Shown one piece after another: positions 45,047 through 54,576 of a stretch of DNA of 64,000 bases (the stretch's first letter is position 1; every line of letters starts with the position of its first letter). The notes below the pieces were generated by a model. The model worked only from the letters and a program-made list of their open reading frames with translations. It was not told where the DNA came from and made no database searches. Location of the stretch: assembly GCF_014648035.1 (NCBI RefSeq), contig NZ_BMQI01000026.1, positions 1 to 64,000 on the forward strand, given 5' to 3'. Both the position numbers and the translations under genes were made by a program. The DNA is from Shewanella algicola (lineage in GTDB: Bacteria > Pseudomonadota > Gammaproteobacteria > Enterobacterales > Shewanellaceae).

Positions 45047-47641
45047 TTATTGAAATAAGTCTTCGGCAACATTGTCGATAAAGATATTACCACTTTGCTG
45101 TGTTTCAGTGACGTATTCTTTAGGTTCAGTACCTTCAACAAAATATTCAAATGCTGTCGTATGATCTGTCTTACGGGTTAATTTCCCTGTCGCTAAATCA
45201 ATCCGAGCAGATACAATGCCTTGTGGTGGAATCACGGGGTGTTCAGGCGAGCCAGCAAGCGCCTTATTCATAAAGTCGTTCCAACCAGGCCCCGCCGTTT
45301 TTGCACCCGCTTCAGCCCCTGATATTTGGTCTGGTTCGCCGTTTGCCATCCAGCTAGAGCGGCCTAATTGACGACCATGATCATCAAAGCCGACCCAAAA
45401 TGTAGAGGTGAGTGTTGGATTAAAGCCGCTAAACCATGTGTCTCGAGACTCGTTTGTTGTACCCGTTTTACCCGCTATATCATGGCGCTTAATGAGTTTA
45501 GCTGCACGCCAAGCTGTGCCGTTCCAGCCAGTACCTTTACTCCAATCACCACCACCCCAAATTACACTTTTGAGCGCTTCGGTAATAAGGAATGCTGTTT
45601 GCTTAGAAATAATCTGCTTAGCAAATCGCGCATCAGGGTTGCTGCAAGTATTTTCTTGTGCGGTAAGTTGTGTTGCTTGGCTCTTAACATCATCATTTGG
45701 CTCAACAAAATCGTTTTGCTCGATTACGGGTTGCGACAGTTCATCTGCCATGGCGGCAAATGGGTCATCAACATCGCTAAACATCTGCGTTGTGTCTTGT
45801 GGCTTATCACAAGCAATCAATGGGATAGTTTGTTCAATCATATTGTCATAACCGTCAGTGACATGATCGATATAGTAAGGTTCAACTAAATAACCGCCAT
45901 TAGCAAAGACGTTAAATGCCGTGGCCACTTGTAACGGTGTTACCGAAGGCGAACCTAATGCAAGTGATTCATTGCGTGGTAGATCATTAGGGTCAAAGCC
46001 AAATTTAACCAGTTCTTTAATCGTGTTATCTAACCCAGCGTGACGCATAGCGCGTACCGACATAACGTTAATCGATTGAGCTAACCCAACACGTAAACGA
46101 GTTGGCCCACCATAAATATCAGGTGAATTTTTAGGACGCCATGCCGTGCCCTGACGTGTATCGGGTTTATTAATTGGCGCATTGTTAATTAATGTCGCTA
46201 AGGTGTAGTCTTTTTCAAGCGCTGCGGCATAAATGAATGGCTTAATGTTAGAGCCTAATTGACGCTTAGCCTGGGTGACACGATTAAACTGGCTTTGACT
46301 AAAGCTAAAGCCACCGACTAAGGTTCTGATTGCTCCATCATGGGGCTCGAGTGACACGGTTGCACTTGATACCAATGGTATTTGTGACAACTGCCAATAT
46401 TGACCGTTATCGCGGATCCAAATTTGTTGTCCCGCGGTGAGAATGTCGTTTGCTTGTTTTGGTGGTAAGCCTTGACGTTTGTCGCTAATAAATTTGCGAG
46501 CCCACTTCAGGCCTTTCCATTCCAGTGTAATCAGTTTGCCTTCAGCGTCGAGCACCTGTGCTTGTTGCTCGCTTACGCTCATTACCGCAGCAGGGATAAT
46601 GCCTTGCATAGGTGAAGTACGTTTGAGCGTGCTGATGATTTCATCGCGAGTTAATGGCGTCTCTGTCCATAACTCCTTCACGGGGCCACGATAACCATGA
46701 CGCTGGTCGTAGGCAAATACATTGTCACGTAAAGATTCTTGAGCCATTAGCTGCAGATCAGACGAAATGGTGGTGTAAACGTTAAAGCCATTGGTGTACG
46801 CAGCTTCTTCACCGTATTTTTGGATCATGTAGTCGCGCGCCATTTCAGAAATATAAGGTGCGTACAAATCGATTTCCGCCCCATGATATTTGGCGGTAGA
46901 AGGGCTGCTGATGGCTTCTTCGTACTCGGCTTGTGTAATGTTACGCTTTTCAAGCATGCGGCTTAATACCCAGTTACGGCGGGCGATAGCGCGTTCTTGG
47001 TTGCGGATTGGGTTAGCGGCAGAGGGCGCTTGTGGTAAACCGGCAATCATTGCCATTTCTGGGAGCGACAATTGATTTAACTCTTTGCCGTAATACACTT
47101 GCGCGGCTGCACCGACGCCATATGCACGGTTTCCTAGAAACGAACGGTTTAAATACAGCGCTAAGATTTCTTTTTTAGAAAGTGCCTTTTCAATTTTTAA
47201 TGCTAAAAAGATTTCTTTTACTTTACGAATATAGGTCTTTTCATTTGATAAAAAGAAACCTCGGGCAACCTGTTGAGTAATGGTACTCGCCCCCTGGCTT
47301 TTTTTACCTGTGGTGATCAAAATGGTTGCTGCGCGAATAATACCAATGGGGTCTATGCCTCTGTGTTCAAAGAAGCGGGCATCTTCGGTGTCGAGTACGG
47401 CATTGATCAATTGCACTGGCACATCATCGTATTCCACAGGAATACGACGTTTTTCACCAAATTGTGAGATAAGTTTGCCGTCTTGGCTGTATATGCGAAG
47501 CGGGGTTTGTAATTGAACCGTTTTTAATGAATTAACATCAGGTAAGTCTGGCAATACATAAAAGTATGCTGCTGCAATGGCGGCGACACCTAAAAGTGAT
47601 AGGCTAAAAAAGGCGATTAATAAACGTTTAAACCACTTCAC
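45047..47641 (-). CDS. mrcA: Penicillin-binding protein 1A
   Basis: A bifunctional peptidoglycan synthase. The 864 residues hold an N-terminal membrane anchor (~7-28), a glycosyltransferase domain with the catalytic Glu86 (DTEDARFFEHRG), an OB-like insert (~320-420), and a transpeptidase domain. The transpeptidase active serine is in LGSNIKPF (SxxK), and KTGT lies in GKTGTTNESRD. An acidic insert with two cysteines (~625-680) lies within the transpeptidase domain. The start is GTG 47641, which gives the family N-terminus KWFKRLL. It is divergent from pilM, the conserved gammaproteobacterial arrangement. Its activator LpoA is encoded at the right edge of the window. Confidence 0.97.
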   Translation of the reverse strand: MKWFKRLLIAFFSLSLLGVAAIAAAYFYVLPDLPDVNSLKTVQLQTPLRIYSQDGKLISQFGEKRRIPVEYDDVPVQLINAVLDTEDARFFEHRGIDPIGIIRAATILITTGKKSQGASTITQQVARGFFLSNEKTYIRKVKEIFLALKIEKALSKKEILALYLNRSFLGNRAYGVGAAAQVYYGKELNQLSLPEMAMIAGLPQAPSAANPIRNQERAIARRNWVLSRMLEKRNITQAEYEEAISSPSTAKYHGAEIDLYAPYISEMARDYMIQKYGEEAAYTNGFNVYTTISSDLQLMAQESLRDNVFAYDQRHGYRGPVKELWTETPLTRDEIISTLKRTSPMQGIIPAAVMSVSEQQAQVLDAEGKLITLEWKGLKWARKFISDKRQGLPPKQANDILTAGQQIWIRDNGQYWQLSQIPLVSSATVSLEPHDGAIRTLVGGFSFSQSQFNRVTQAKRQLGSNIKPFIYAAALEKDYTLATLINNAPINKPDTRQGTAWRPKNSPDIYGGPTRLRVGLAQSINVMSVRAMRHAGLDNTIKELVKFGFDPNDLPRNESLALGSPSVTPLQVATAFNVFANGGYLVEPYYIDHVTDGYDNMIEQTIPLIACDKPQDTTQMFSDVDDPFAAMADELSQPVIEQNDFVEPNDDVKSQATQLTAQENTCSNPDARFAKQIISKQTAFLITEALKSVIWGGGDWSKGTGWNGTAWRAAKLIKRHDIAGKTGTTNESRDTWFSGFNPTLTSTFWVGFDDHGRQLGRSSWMANGEPDQISGAEAGAKTAGPGWNDFMNKALAGSPEHPVIPPQGIVSARIDLATGKLTRKTDHTTAFEYFVEGTEPKEYVTETQQSGNIFIDNVAEDLFQ

Positions 47642-47826
47642 TCGATAATTCCAAAAAACAAAAATAGTGGCGTTAGTATATAAGCCGAAGAGTTTTTGGT
47701 GAAGTAAAACATGATTAAGTTAAAATAGTATTTGTAAAATGCAGAAACATTTTATACAAATACTTATAACGAGTTGATTATGTGCTAATCTCTTATAAAA
47801 TAATAATAGAATTGTGATGACGGACT

Positions 47827-48906
47827 ATGCTTTCTAAACTGTGGAAGCGGCAAGCACCTCAGATGGTTGGGATTGATATTGGGTCTCATGAAATAAAAGC
47901 CATTCTGTTGAGCAAGACTGCTGATGGATATAAAATTCAAAATCATGCATCTGTTCCTGTTAAGAAGGGAGCCGTAGTCGATCATGATATTCGAGATTCT
48001 GAAGCTGTAATGGAATCATTGCGACAGGTTAAGCGTATTTTACCTAAATCGGTGAAGTTTGCTGCTGTTGCTGTTTCCGGCTCGGCTGTTATGACCAAAG
48101 TCATCTATATGGATGCGGCATTAAACGAAGAAGAAATGGAGGCTCAGATTGAAATTGAAGCTGACAACCTCATTCCTTATTCAATAGATGAAGTCAGCAT
48201 CGATTTTGAGCGACTCAGCCCAAATATCACCGACCCCACTAAAGTTGATGTATTACTCAGCGCATGTCGCAGTGAAAACATTGACTCTCGCGTTGATGCG
48301 TTGGATGCCGTCGAACTGGATGTAAAAGTCGTTGATGTTGAAGCGTATGCCTTAGGCCGCTCAGCCGAATTGATTTATGGCCAGTTACCAGAAGGCGCTA
48401 AAGATAAATCAATTGCCATGGTTGATATTGGTGCGAACATGACTACGTTTTCTGTTGTCGAAAAAGGTGAGACCACCTTTATAAGAGAGCAAGCTTTTGG
48501 TGGTGAGTTGTTTACTCAGTCTATTTTGTCATTTTACGGCATGCCTCATGACGAAGCTGAACGCGCTAAAGTCACTAATCAACTGCCTCGAAATTATATG
48601 TTTGAGGTATTGTCCCCGTTTCAAACTCAATTATTACAACAAATAAAGCGTACTCTTCAAATTTACTGTACTGCAAGTGGTCGTGAAAAAGTTGACTACA
48701 TCGTGCTTTGCGGCGGCACGGCTAAATTAGAGGGAATGGCAGAGTTACTCACCAATGAGTTAGGTGCTCACACCATTGTCGCCGATCCTTTCCAAGGCTG
48801 TTTACACGCAGATGACACCATGAAAAGCCAACTTCAACCTACTATGAGTAAGTATATGGTGGCATGTGGTCTTGCGTTGAGGAGTTACGCTCAATGGCGA
48901 ACATAA
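47827..48906 (+). CDS. pilM: Type IV pilus assembly protein PilM
   Basis: PilM is a cytoplasmic actin-like ATPase that binds the N-terminus of PilN. The 359 residues begin with MLSKLWKRQ and show GIDIGSHEIKAILL, the phosphate loop MVDIGANMTTFSVV and CGGTAKLEG near the C-terminus. It is the first gene of pilMNOPQ, divergent from mrcA across a 185-bp gap. Confidence 0.96.
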   Translation: MLSKLWKRQAPQMVGIDIGSHEIKAILLSKTADGYKIQNHASVPVKKGAVVDHDIRDSEAVMESLRQVKRILPKSVKFAAVAVSGSAVMTKVIYMDAALNEEEMEAQIEIEADNLIPYSIDEVSIDFERLSPNITDPTKVDVLLSACRSENIDSRVDALDAVELDVKVVDVEAYALGRSAELIYGQLPEGAKDKSIAMVDIGANMTTFSVVEKGETTFIREQAFGGELFTQSILSFYGMPHDEAERAKVTNQLPRNYMFEVLSPFQTQLLQQIKRTLQIYCTASGREKVDYIVLCGGTAKLEGMAELLTNELGAHTIVADPFQGCLHADDTMKSQLQPTMSKYMVACGLALRSYAQWRT

Positions 48907-49478
48907 ACCTTTTACCATGGCGTGAAGAGTCGAGAGAAAAACAAAAACGCGACTACATCGGTATACTTGCGCTTGTTTTTTTAGTGACCTCATTATTAGT
49001 TTATCTTTTCATAAGCTTTTTAGAGTTAGTGACAGACGATCAGCGTCAACGTAACGCTTATCTTGATTCAGAAATTGCTTTGCTAAACACGCAAATTGCT
49101 GAAATTAGAAAAATCACTGAACGTAAAAAAGACATTGAGCGTCGCACAGAAATCATTCTTAATTTACAGCAATCACGTAATTTACCTACTCATGTATTAG
49201 ATGAACTCGTTCGTATAGTGCCTCCGGGAATTTACCTTTCTAGTATTGAGAAGAAGGGCAGTATCTTGTGGATTGAAGGGCGCAGCGAATCGAATAACAA
49301 CGTCGCCAATATGATGAGAAAAGTGAAAACATCACCTTATTTAAATGATCCTAATATGCAGTCTATTGTGACGCAAAATGAAGAGTTAAGACAATTACAA
49401 AGCTTTAAATTGCGCGTGACAATTCGTGATGATTCACAATCAACCGCTGTCGATACCAGCCAAGGAGCGAGAAAATGA
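48894..49478 (+). CDS. pilN: Type IV pilus assembly protein PilN
   Basis: An inner-membrane alignment-complex protein. From ATG 48894 (GAGGAG nine bases upstream) it has 194 residues and overlaps pilM by 13 bp. The cytoplasmic start ANINLLPWREE is the PilM-binding motif. One transmembrane helix (~25-45) is followed by a coiled coil (~50-95) and a periplasmic ferredoxin-like domain. Confidence 0.95.
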   Translation: MANINLLPWREESREKQKRDYIGILALVFLVTSLLVYLFISFLELVTDDQRQRNAYLDSEIALLNTQIAEIRKITERKKDIERRTEIILNLQQSRNLPTHVLDELVRIVPPGIYLSSIEKKGSILWIEGRSESNNNVANMMRKVKTSPYLNDPNMQSIVTQNEELRQLQSFKLRVTIRDDSQSTAVDTSQGARK

Positions 49479-50092
49479 ATCTCGACCTAGACCAATTTAA
49501 TGATATCGATTTTGATAATATCGGTGGCTGGCCTAAGCTGGTTAAAATTGTGTTTGCCGCATTTTTGTCTTTATGTGTTATTGGTGCAAGTTATTATTTG
49601 TTTATTTCAGATACCCTTGATGTCATGGAAGCTGAGCAGCAAAAAGAGATACAATTACGTGAAGATTTTGAAAATAAATATCGCTTAGCTGCAAACTTAA
49701 AACTTTACCGTGAGCAATTGGTGGTGATGGAAGCACAGTTTGCTGAATTATTAAAAATGTTACCGTCAGAAAATGAAATGCCAGGCTTGTTAGATGACTT
49801 AACATTTGTAGCAACTGATGCTGGACTGCGTATTAATAGCCTAGATTGGGACAATGAAATTGAACGAGATTTTTATATCGAGTTCCCAATAAAAATGGCT
49901 GTTCAAGGCGATTACCATAAAATAGGCAATATGGTCAGCGGAGTTGCCAAGTTGCCACGAATAGTAAGCTTGCACGATTTTGTGATTAAGCGAAATGATG
50001 CTGGCGGTTTATCAATGGATATTCTTGCTAAAACTTATCGCTTTAAAGAAGGTGCTGAGTTACCACCACAAACAAATAAGGGGCAGAAATAA
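49475..50092 (+). CDS. pilO: Type IV pilus assembly protein PilO
   Basis: PilO pairs with PilN in the periplasm as part of the alignment subcomplex. The 205 residues show an acidic N-terminus, one transmembrane helix (~22-45), a coiled coil (~50-85) and a periplasmic ferredoxin-like domain. It overlaps pilN by 4 bp (ATGA) and pilP by one base (TAATG). Confidence 0.95.
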   Translation: MNLDLDQFNDIDFDNIGGWPKLVKIVFAAFLSLCVIGASYYLFISDTLDVMEAEQQKEIQLREDFENKYRLAANLKLYREQLVVMEAQFAELLKMLPSENEMPGLLDDLTFVATDAGLRINSLDWDNEIERDFYIEFPIKMAVQGDYHKIGNMVSGVAKLPRIVSLHDFVIKRNDAGGLSMDILAKTYRFKEGAELPPQTNKGQK

Positions 50093-50610
50093 TGAAATTA
50101 CTTCCTCTTTTTGTGATTATGTCGTTTTTATTAACAGGTTGTATTGGCGATCGTAGTGATTTAGAGCTATTTGTTACTACTACTAAGGCGCAACATGTCG
50201 CACGTATACCGCCTTTAAAAGAAACACCTAAGTTTGAACATTTTGCATATCAAGCAGAACTTATGCGTAGCCCTTTTGTTCCGCCTTCAAGGGAGTTAAC
50301 AGAAGAAGTAATCGATACGTCAAAGGACTGTTTACAACCAGACTTAAAACGTCGTAAAGGTCGCCTAGAGACTTATGCGCTCGACAATTTAAGAATGCGC
50401 GGAACACTGAGTGAAGATGGTACTATTTGGGCGTTAGTCGAATCAACTGATGCTAATGTATATCGTTTAGGTGTGGGTGAATATTTAGGGCTTTATCATG
50501 GCCGAATTGCAAAAGTTACGCCGCAATTTATCGAAATTATTGAATTAATCCCTGATGGTTCAGGTTGCTGGGCAGAAAGATCTAGCAACTTAGAATTATC
50601 AGGAAAATAA
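50092..50610 (+). CDS. pilP: Type IV pilus lipoprotein PilP
   Basis: PilP links the PilNO complex to the secretin PilQ. The 172 residues have lipobox LTGC (Cys at residue 17) and an unstructured stretch. A C-terminal beta domain (~95-165; LDNLRMRGTLSEDGTIWALVES, then LGVGEYLGL) follows. The position between pilO and pilQ is conserved. Confidence 0.95.
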   Translation: MKLLPLFVIMSFLLTGCIGDRSDLELFVTTTKAQHVARIPPLKETPKFEHFAYQAELMRSPFVPPSRELTEEVIDTSKDCLQPDLKRRKGRLETYALDNLRMRGTLSEDGTIWALVESTDANVYRLGVGEYLGLYHGRIAKVTPQFIEIIELIPDGSGCWAERSSNLELSGK

Positions 50611-50631
50611 AGTGCGAAGGATGAGGGAATA

Positions 50632-52680
50632 ATGGAATCTTCTGCCGCGATGAAAAAAGCAATAACAAACTCATCATTGTGTAAAGCGCTTATAAGCGCG
50701 GTGTTGTTCGTGGCTATTGTGCCAAGTGCATTCGCCGCTAATCGCCTTATGGATGTAAAATATCATTCTATTGTTGATCACCAACTAGAAGTCGAATTTG
50801 TATTTGAGTCAGCAGTGATATCACCTGTGGTGGATTTGTCTGCTGATCCTGCAGAGATTATGCTTAACTTTGCCGATACAATTTCAAACCTAAATAAAGG
50901 TGTGATACCTGTTGATCAAGTTGGCGTAGAGCAATTAACGGCTCAACAACAAGGTGGCGACTTGCAAATAGTTGTTGCCTTAAGTCAGGTTAAGCCATAC
51001 CAGGGTAAAATTGTTGGTAACAGTTATCGTTTAACCATTAACGATGATGTAGCAGGCCCTGACCAGGTAAGTAATCCGTTTGTGAATGGGATTAAAAGTA
51101 TCGATTTTCGTCGCAATAAAACCGGCGGTGGTGAGATATTATTTAACTTAAATAACCGCTCTGTTGCTGCAAACGTTGAACAAGTTGGTTCAAAGCTCGA
51201 AATCAAATTATATAATACTGACATTGGTAATGATTTATTGTACGTGATGGACGTACAAGACTTTGCGACCCCAGTTAATAGTTTTGAAACCTTCAAAGAT
51301 GACTTAACAGCAAGAATTATGGTTGATGTCGATGGCAACTATGATTACAACTATCGTCAAGACGGCGATGTATTTAAAGTCAGTGTAGATAAAGTTGAAC
51401 GAGTGTCAGTGGCTAAAGAAGCTAAAAAATATAATGGTCGCTCACTATCTTTAAACTTCCAGAATATTTCAGTGCGTACCGTTTTACAGATTATCGCAGA
51501 TTATAATAATTTTAACCTAGTCACTAGCGACACAGTTGAAGGTGATATTACCTTACGTTTAGACGATGTACCTTGGGACCAAGCGTTAGACTTAATATTA
51601 CAAACAAAAGGTCTTGATAAGCGCATTGAAGGTAATATTTTAATGGTTGCGCCAAGTGAAGAACTGGCTATCCGTGAAAGTAATGACCTTAAGAATAAAC
51701 AAGAAGTAAAAGAATTAGCGCCTCTGTATTCTGAATACTTACAAATAAACTATGCAAAAGCTCTTGATATTGCCGAGTTATTGAAAACGCCAGAATCAAC
51801 GTTATTATCAAACCGTGGTAGTGTAGCCGTTGATGAACGTACCAATACATTATTGGTAAAAGATACAGCTGACATTTTAGAAAACGTACATCGCTTAATT
51901 GAAGTGCTCGACATTCCAATCAAACAGGTACTCATCGAAGCTCGTATGGTGACAGTAAAGGATGATGTCAGTGAAGACTTAGGGGTACGTTGGGGTATTA
52001 CTGATCAACAAGGCTCAGATGGCACATCAGGTACGCTTGAAGGTGCAAGTGATATTGCCGGTGGTACTATTCCAAGCCTAGACGACCGCTTAAATGTAAA
52101 CTTACCGGCATCAGCGACGTCTGCTACCAGTATTGCTTTCCATGTTGCTAAGTTAGCCGATGGTACAGTGCTCGATTTTGAATTAAGTGCATTAGAGCAA
52201 GAAAACAAAGGTGAGATTATTGCCAGCCCACGTATTACCACTTCAAACCAGAAGTCGGCATACATTGAGCAGGGTGTTGAAATTCCTTATGTAGAATCTG
52301 CTTCTAGCGGTGCAACAACGGTAACCTTTAAGAAAGCGGTGTTATCTTTACGTGTTACACCACAAATTACCCCAGATGACCGCGTTATCCTTGATCTTGA
52401 GATTACTCAAGATTCACAAGGTAAAACCGTTGCAACAGCCACGGGTGAAGCGGTAGCGATTGATACGCAGCGTATTGGTACTCAGGTATTAGTGAATAAT
52501 GGTGAAACGATTGTGCTGGGTGGTATTTATCAACAAAACCTTATCAGCAACGTGAGTAAAGTGCCTGTTTTGGGTGATATTCCCTTAGTGGGCTTCTTAT
52601 TTAGAAACACATCTGACACCAATGAGCGTCAAGAGTTATTGATATTTGTGACACCTAAAATCGTAACTGAAAAACTGTAA
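50632..52680 (+). CDS. pilQ: Type IV pilus secretin PilQ
   Basis: PilQ forms the outer-membrane channel for the pilus. The 682 residues hold a signal peptide (~1-35), AMIN domains (~40-260), an N0/STN domain (~270-340; NFQNISVRTVLQIIADYNNFNLV), an N1 domain (~365-435) and the secretin domain to the C-terminus (VPVLGDIPLVGFLFR). GAGGG sits before the ATG at 50632; an internal ATG at 50650 is possible. A terminator follows. Confidence 0.96.
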   Translation: MESSAAMKKAITNSSLCKALISAVLFVAIVPSAFAANRLMDVKYHSIVDHQLEVEFVFESAVISPVVDLSADPAEIMLNFADTISNLNKGVIPVDQVGVEQLTAQQQGGDLQIVVALSQVKPYQGKIVGNSYRLTINDDVAGPDQVSNPFVNGIKSIDFRRNKTGGGEILFNLNNRSVAANVEQVGSKLEIKLYNTDIGNDLLYVMDVQDFATPVNSFETFKDDLTARIMVDVDGNYDYNYRQDGDVFKVSVDKVERVSVAKEAKKYNGRSLSLNFQNISVRTVLQIIADYNNFNLVTSDTVEGDITLRLDDVPWDQALDLILQTKGLDKRIEGNILMVAPSEELAIRESNDLKNKQEVKELAPLYSEYLQINYAKALDIAELLKTPESTLLSNRGSVAVDERTNTLLVKDTADILENVHRLIEVLDIPIKQVLIEARMVTVKDDVSEDLGVRWGITDQQGSDGTSGTLEGASDIAGGTIPSLDDRLNVNLPASATSATSIAFHVAKLADGTVLDFELSALEQENKGEIIASPRITTSNQKSAYIEQGVEIPYVESASSGATTVTFKKAVLSLRVTPQITPDDRVILDLEITQDSQGKTVATATGEAVAIDTQRIGTQVLVNNGETIVLGGIYQQNLISNVSKVPVLGDIPLVGFLFRNTSDTNERQELLIFVTPKIVTEKL

Positions 52681-52712
52681 TCTAGACAACGGCATAAGTT
52701 AAAATTGACCAT

Positions 52713-52743
52713 AAAAAGCCAGCATGCAAAGCTGGCTTTTTTG
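52713..52743 (+). terminator. Rho-independent terminator of pilMNOPQ
   Basis: AAAAAGCCAGC (52713-52723) and GCTGGCTTTTT (52731-52741) form an 11-bp stem with a 7-nt loop ending in a T-tract, separating pilQ from aroK. The 210 bp before aroK shows no other gene. Confidence 0.85.
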
Positions 52744-52956
52744 TTGCGAGTTATTCAGTTTTCTAAGCCCTTTATACATGACATAATCTGTTGGGAATTA
52801 ATTAAATCAGTATAAATCGCTGCGATGACTTGCAAGCGATAGCCCTAAGCTGAGATAATCCTCCGTCAAGTCTCATTAGAGCAAGGTTAAATTATAGGTC
52901 GGCTTGAGTTTAAGTCGATAAGGCATTCTTCCATATAAGATTCAGACGTATACGAA

Positions 52957-53472
52957 ATGGCTGAAAAACGTAATATTTTTCTGGTAGGCCCTATGGGCGC
53001 AGGTAAAAGCACAATTGGTCGCCATCTGGCACAAATGCTGCATTTAGATTTCCACGATTCAGATCACGAGATTGAACAACGTACTGGTGCAGATATTGCC
53101 TGGGTGTTTGATGTCGAAGGTGAAGAAGGCTTCCGTCGTCGTGAAGCCCAAGTCATCGGTGATCTTTCAGAAAGGCAAGGTATCGTTCTCGCAACAGGTG
53201 GTGGTTCTGTTCAGAGTAAAGATATCCGCAACTATCTTTCTGCTCGAGGTATAGTAGTTTACTTAGAAACAACTATCGACAAACAAGTCGCGCGTACTCA
53301 GCGTGATAAACGTCGTCCGTTGTTACAAGTAGACGATCCACGCGAAGTTCTTGAAAGCTTAGCTGAAATCCGTAATCCTTTGTATGAAGAGATTGCTGAT
53401 GTCATTGTTAAGACGGATGAACAAAGCGCAAAGATCGTCGCAAACCAAATTATCGAGCAACTAGGCTTTTAG
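52957..53472 (+). CDS. aroK: Shikimate kinase I
   Basis: AroK phosphorylates shikimate in the pathway to chorismate. The 171 residues show the P-loop [11 protein letters not shown], the shikimate-binding DSDHEIE and the GGGSV motif. It is the first gene of the conserved aroK-aroB-damX-dam run; aroB starts 9 bp after its stop. Confidence 0.97.
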   Translation: MAEKRNIFLVGPMGAGKSTIGRHLAQMLHLDFHDSDHEIEQRTGADIAWVFDVEGEEGFRRREAQVIGDLSERQGIVLATGGGSVQSKDIRNYLSARGIVVYLETTIDKQVARTQRDKRRPLLQVDDPREVLESLAEIRNPLYEEIADVIVKTDEQSAKIVANQIIEQLGF

Positions 53473-53481
53473 GTAGAATTC

Positions 53482-54558
53482 ATGCAACAGATTCAGGTTC
53501 AATTAGGTGATAGAAGTTACCCCATTTACATTGGCCAGAATTTGATGAATGACAGTGAGATTTTTACTCGCTATCTACAGCATAAAAAAGCTTTAATTGT
53601 TTCAAATGACACCATTGCTCCGTTGTACCTAAAACAGGTACAGCAGGCGATGAGTGCCTGCACATCTATTGAAACAGTTATTTTGCCTGACGGTGAAAAA
53701 TACAAAGACTTACAACACCTCGATAAGATCTTTACCGGTTTACTTGAGCATAATTTCGCTCGAGATTCTGTGCTGGTTGCTCTTGGCGGTGGTGTAGTTG
53801 GTGATATGACTGGCTTTGCGGCAGCATGTTATCAGCGAGGTATTGATTTTATTCAAGTGCCGACAACCTTACTGTCTCAAGTTGACTCATCTGTAGGGGG
53901 TAAAACCGCAGTGAATCATCCTCTGGGTAAGAACATGATTGGTGCATTTTACCAACCTAAGTCAGTGATTATCGATACCTTATGTTTACAGACACTACCT
54001 GCAATTGAATTTGCTGCAGGGATGGCTGAAGTGATCAAATATGGCGTTATTTGGGATGGTGATTTTTTTCAGTGGCTTGAGCAAAATGTACAAGCGTTAA
54101 AAGCGCTGGATACCGATGCACTAACCTATGCCATTGCAAAGTGCTGCCAAATCAAAGCTGATGTAGTTGAGCAAGATGAAACTGAGCAAGGTGTACGCGC
54201 ATTGCTTAACCTTGGTCATACTTTTGGTCATGCTATTGAAGCTGAAATGGGCTATGGCGTTTGGCTACACGGTGAAGCTGTTGCCGCTGGAACCATACTC
54301 GCGGCGCAAACAGCATACAAAATGAAGCTGTTAGATGAGGTTAGTGTTGAGCGTATTACCTTGTTAATGCAAGCATTTGACCTGCCGGTAACAGCGCCAG
54401 ACTCTATGGATTTTGATAGCTTTATAAAGCATATGTGCCGAGATAAAAAAGTACTAGGCGGTAAAATCCGTTTAGTGTTACCAACCCAAATTGGCCATGC
54501 TGATGTGTTTAGTGAGGTAAGTGAAGACTTACTTAACCAGGTTATCAGTCGCGCGTAA
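53482..54558 (+). CDS. aroB: 3-dehydroquinate synthase
   Basis: AroB converts DAHP to 3-dehydroquinate using NAD+ and a divalent metal. The 358 residues contain the NAD-binding [14 protein letters not shown], the substrate-binding [14 protein letters not shown], and the metal ligands in EVIKYG and [10 protein letters not shown]. It lies directly after aroK. Confidence 0.97.
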   Translation: MQQIQVQLGDRSYPIYIGQNLMNDSEIFTRYLQHKKALIVSNDTIAPLYLKQVQQAMSACTSIETVILPDGEKYKDLQHLDKIFTGLLEHNFARDSVLVALGGGVVGDMTGFAAACYQRGIDFIQVPTTLLSQVDSSVGGKTAVNHPLGKNMIGAFYQPKSVIIDTLCLQTLPAIEFAAGMAEVIKYGVIWDGDFFQWLEQNVQALKALDTDALTYAIAKCCQIKADVVEQDETEQGVRALLNLGHTFGHAIEAEMGYGVWLHGEAVAAGTILAAQTAYKMKLLDEVSVERITLLMQAFDLPVTAPDSMDFDSFIKHMCRDKKVLGGKIRLVLPTQIGHADVFSEVSEDLLNQVISRA

Positions 54559-54576
54559 ATACAGTGTGGTGACGTT

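Noticed and set aside
45408-45851. Second long plus-strand frame (147 codons) opposite mrcA
   Set aside because: Also antisense to the catalytic domain of PBP1A; the real gene explains the open frame.
45368-45889. Long plus-strand frame (173 codons) opposite mrcA
   Set aside because: It is a shadow of the PBP1A gene; Cys/Ile-rich with no start signal.
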